A stretch of 5,102 nucleotides of DNA. Source: Candidatus Hydrogenedentota bacterium. Its GTDB lineage: Bacteria > Spirochaetota > Leptospiria > Turneriellales > J094. The notes beneath the pieces were generated by a model. The model was not told the DNA's origin. It did no database searches and saw nothing but the letters and a program-made list of their open reading frames with translations. The stretch covers positions 1-5,102 of the forward strand of contig RFJE01000275.1 in the NCBI GenBank assembly GCA_003695005.1, in the 5' to 3' direction. The position numbers and the translations under genes are program-made. Below, in pieces: positions 4,718 to 5,102 of the stretch (within the stretch, counting starts at the first letter, position 1; each line of letters begins with the position of its first letter).

Positions 4718-5102
4718 TTTGATTTGTACTTTCGTAGTTTTCGTTTATCCCGCGCCGAAACAATATAGCCTACACAGTTTTTTGAACCACAGTGACAGGG
4801 ATGCTTTTGGTAATTATCAATGCTGAATCCATAGTCAAACGTAATTTCTTCTCCTTTTTTTATTTTCTTCTTTGCAACAATATAGATTCGATAATCAGAT
4901 GTCATAATTGCTTCGGCATTAGGTGAGCATGAGTGATTTATATACTTGGCTAAATTTTCGGGTATATTGCCATCTAAATCCCATTTTGAGTTTAAGTTAA
5001 AAATATACACAGAACCTTCCCCTGTCTTTTTTGCTTTTTTTTCTTGTAACTCACTTCGTCTTTCACTTTCTTCATGGGAAATTTTTTCCCCAATATACTC
5101 AA
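4714..5102 (-). CDS. SET-domain protein lysine methyltransferase with post-SET zinc motif (partial, 5' end outside window)
   Basis: The gene enters from the right edge and is open through 5100, giving 128 visible residues before the TGA at 4714-4716. SET enzymes move a methyl group from S-adenosylmethionine to a lysine side chain of a protein. In order, from the first visible codon: EYIGEKIS (1-8), the strand opening the SET core, then an ERR helix; a charged linker; SVYIFNL (30-36); the SAM-binding block YINHSCSPN (53-61); and GEEITFDYGF (83-92) with the active-site Tyr, Y90. A complete post-SET CxCx4C follows (C102, C104, C109), which with C58 can hold a zinc ion. The last 14 residues are highly basic (RDKRKLRKYKSK). 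A GTG at 5008-5010 is not the start: it lies in the middle of the SET fold. An eight-A run (minus strand, 5035-5042) codes part of the linker. It overlaps the membrane-protein gene by ATGA. The protein target is unknown; histone-directed effectors and bacterial ribosomal or chromatin-like substrates are both possible. Confidence 0.9.
   Translation of the reverse strand, partial: EYIGEKISHEESERRSELQEKKAKKTGEGSVYIFNLNSKWDLDGNIPENLAKYINHSCSPNAEAIMTSDYRIYIVAKKKIKKGEEITFDYGFSIDNYQKHPCHCGSKNCVGYIVSARDKRKLRKYKSK

Noticed and set aside
4461..4826. 121-residue open frame on the plus strand
   Set aside because: Antisense to both the membrane protein and the SET gene; the SET motifs on the other strand are decisive, and this product has no pattern of its own.
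5008..5010. GTG as start codon of the SET gene
   Set aside because: Codons upstream remain open and encode further SET-domain sequence (EYIGEKIS and an ERR helix), and no Shine-Dalgarno is suitably placed before the GTG.

Overview
This AT-rich bacterial window holds seven protein-coding genes, two of them cut by the window edges. From left to right they are: the last 34 codons of a type II MurB-like UDP-N-acetylmuramate dehydrogenase (+); a membrane-anchored Slt/MltC-type lytic transglycosylase (-); a three-gene operon on + of a stand-alone HisE (phosphoribosyl-ATP pyrophosphatase), TrkA and TrkH; and, on -, an unrecognised five-helix membrane protein preceded by a SET-domain protein lysine methyltransferase that runs off the right edge.

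Layout. murB and the lytic transglycosylase gene converge on a strong 13-bp hairpin terminator. The only sizeable intergenic gap (822-983) lies between the divergent lytic transglycosylase gene and hisE. It carries a putative promoter for the hisE-trkA-trkH operon, a perfect TATAAT on the opposite strand, and a 16-bp inverted repeat just upstream of a very strong Shine-Dalgarno for the transglycosylase. hisE/trkA, trkA/trkH and SET/membrane protein are each joined by a 4-nt ATGA overlap with little or no Shine-Dalgarno, so translational coupling is the rule here. trkH and the membrane-protein gene converge with only 4 nt between their stop codons.

How the genes fit together. MurB makes the UDP-MurNAc precursor and the transglycosylase cuts finished glycan strands, so the left end is a peptidoglycan neighbourhood. 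TrkH is a potassium translocation pore and TrkA its NAD(H)/ATP-sensing cytoplasmic regulator. The coupling of a lone hisE to them is unusual, because HisE normally belongs to histidine biosynthesis and no other his gene is visible. The SET enzyme has a complete post-SET zinc motif and a strongly basic C-terminus, and is translationally coupled to the unknown membrane protein.

Organism. The sequence shows AT-rich, compact bacterial DNA with peptidoglycan genes. The closest remembered resemblance is the SET protein, which looks like short SET/post-SET proteins of the PVC superphylum (Verrucomicrobia, environmental Chlamydiae) and of some spirochaetes and intracellular gammaproteobacteria. This is recall rather than a search, and I would not commit to a phylum. 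I see no mobile element, CRISPR array, tRNA or rRNA.
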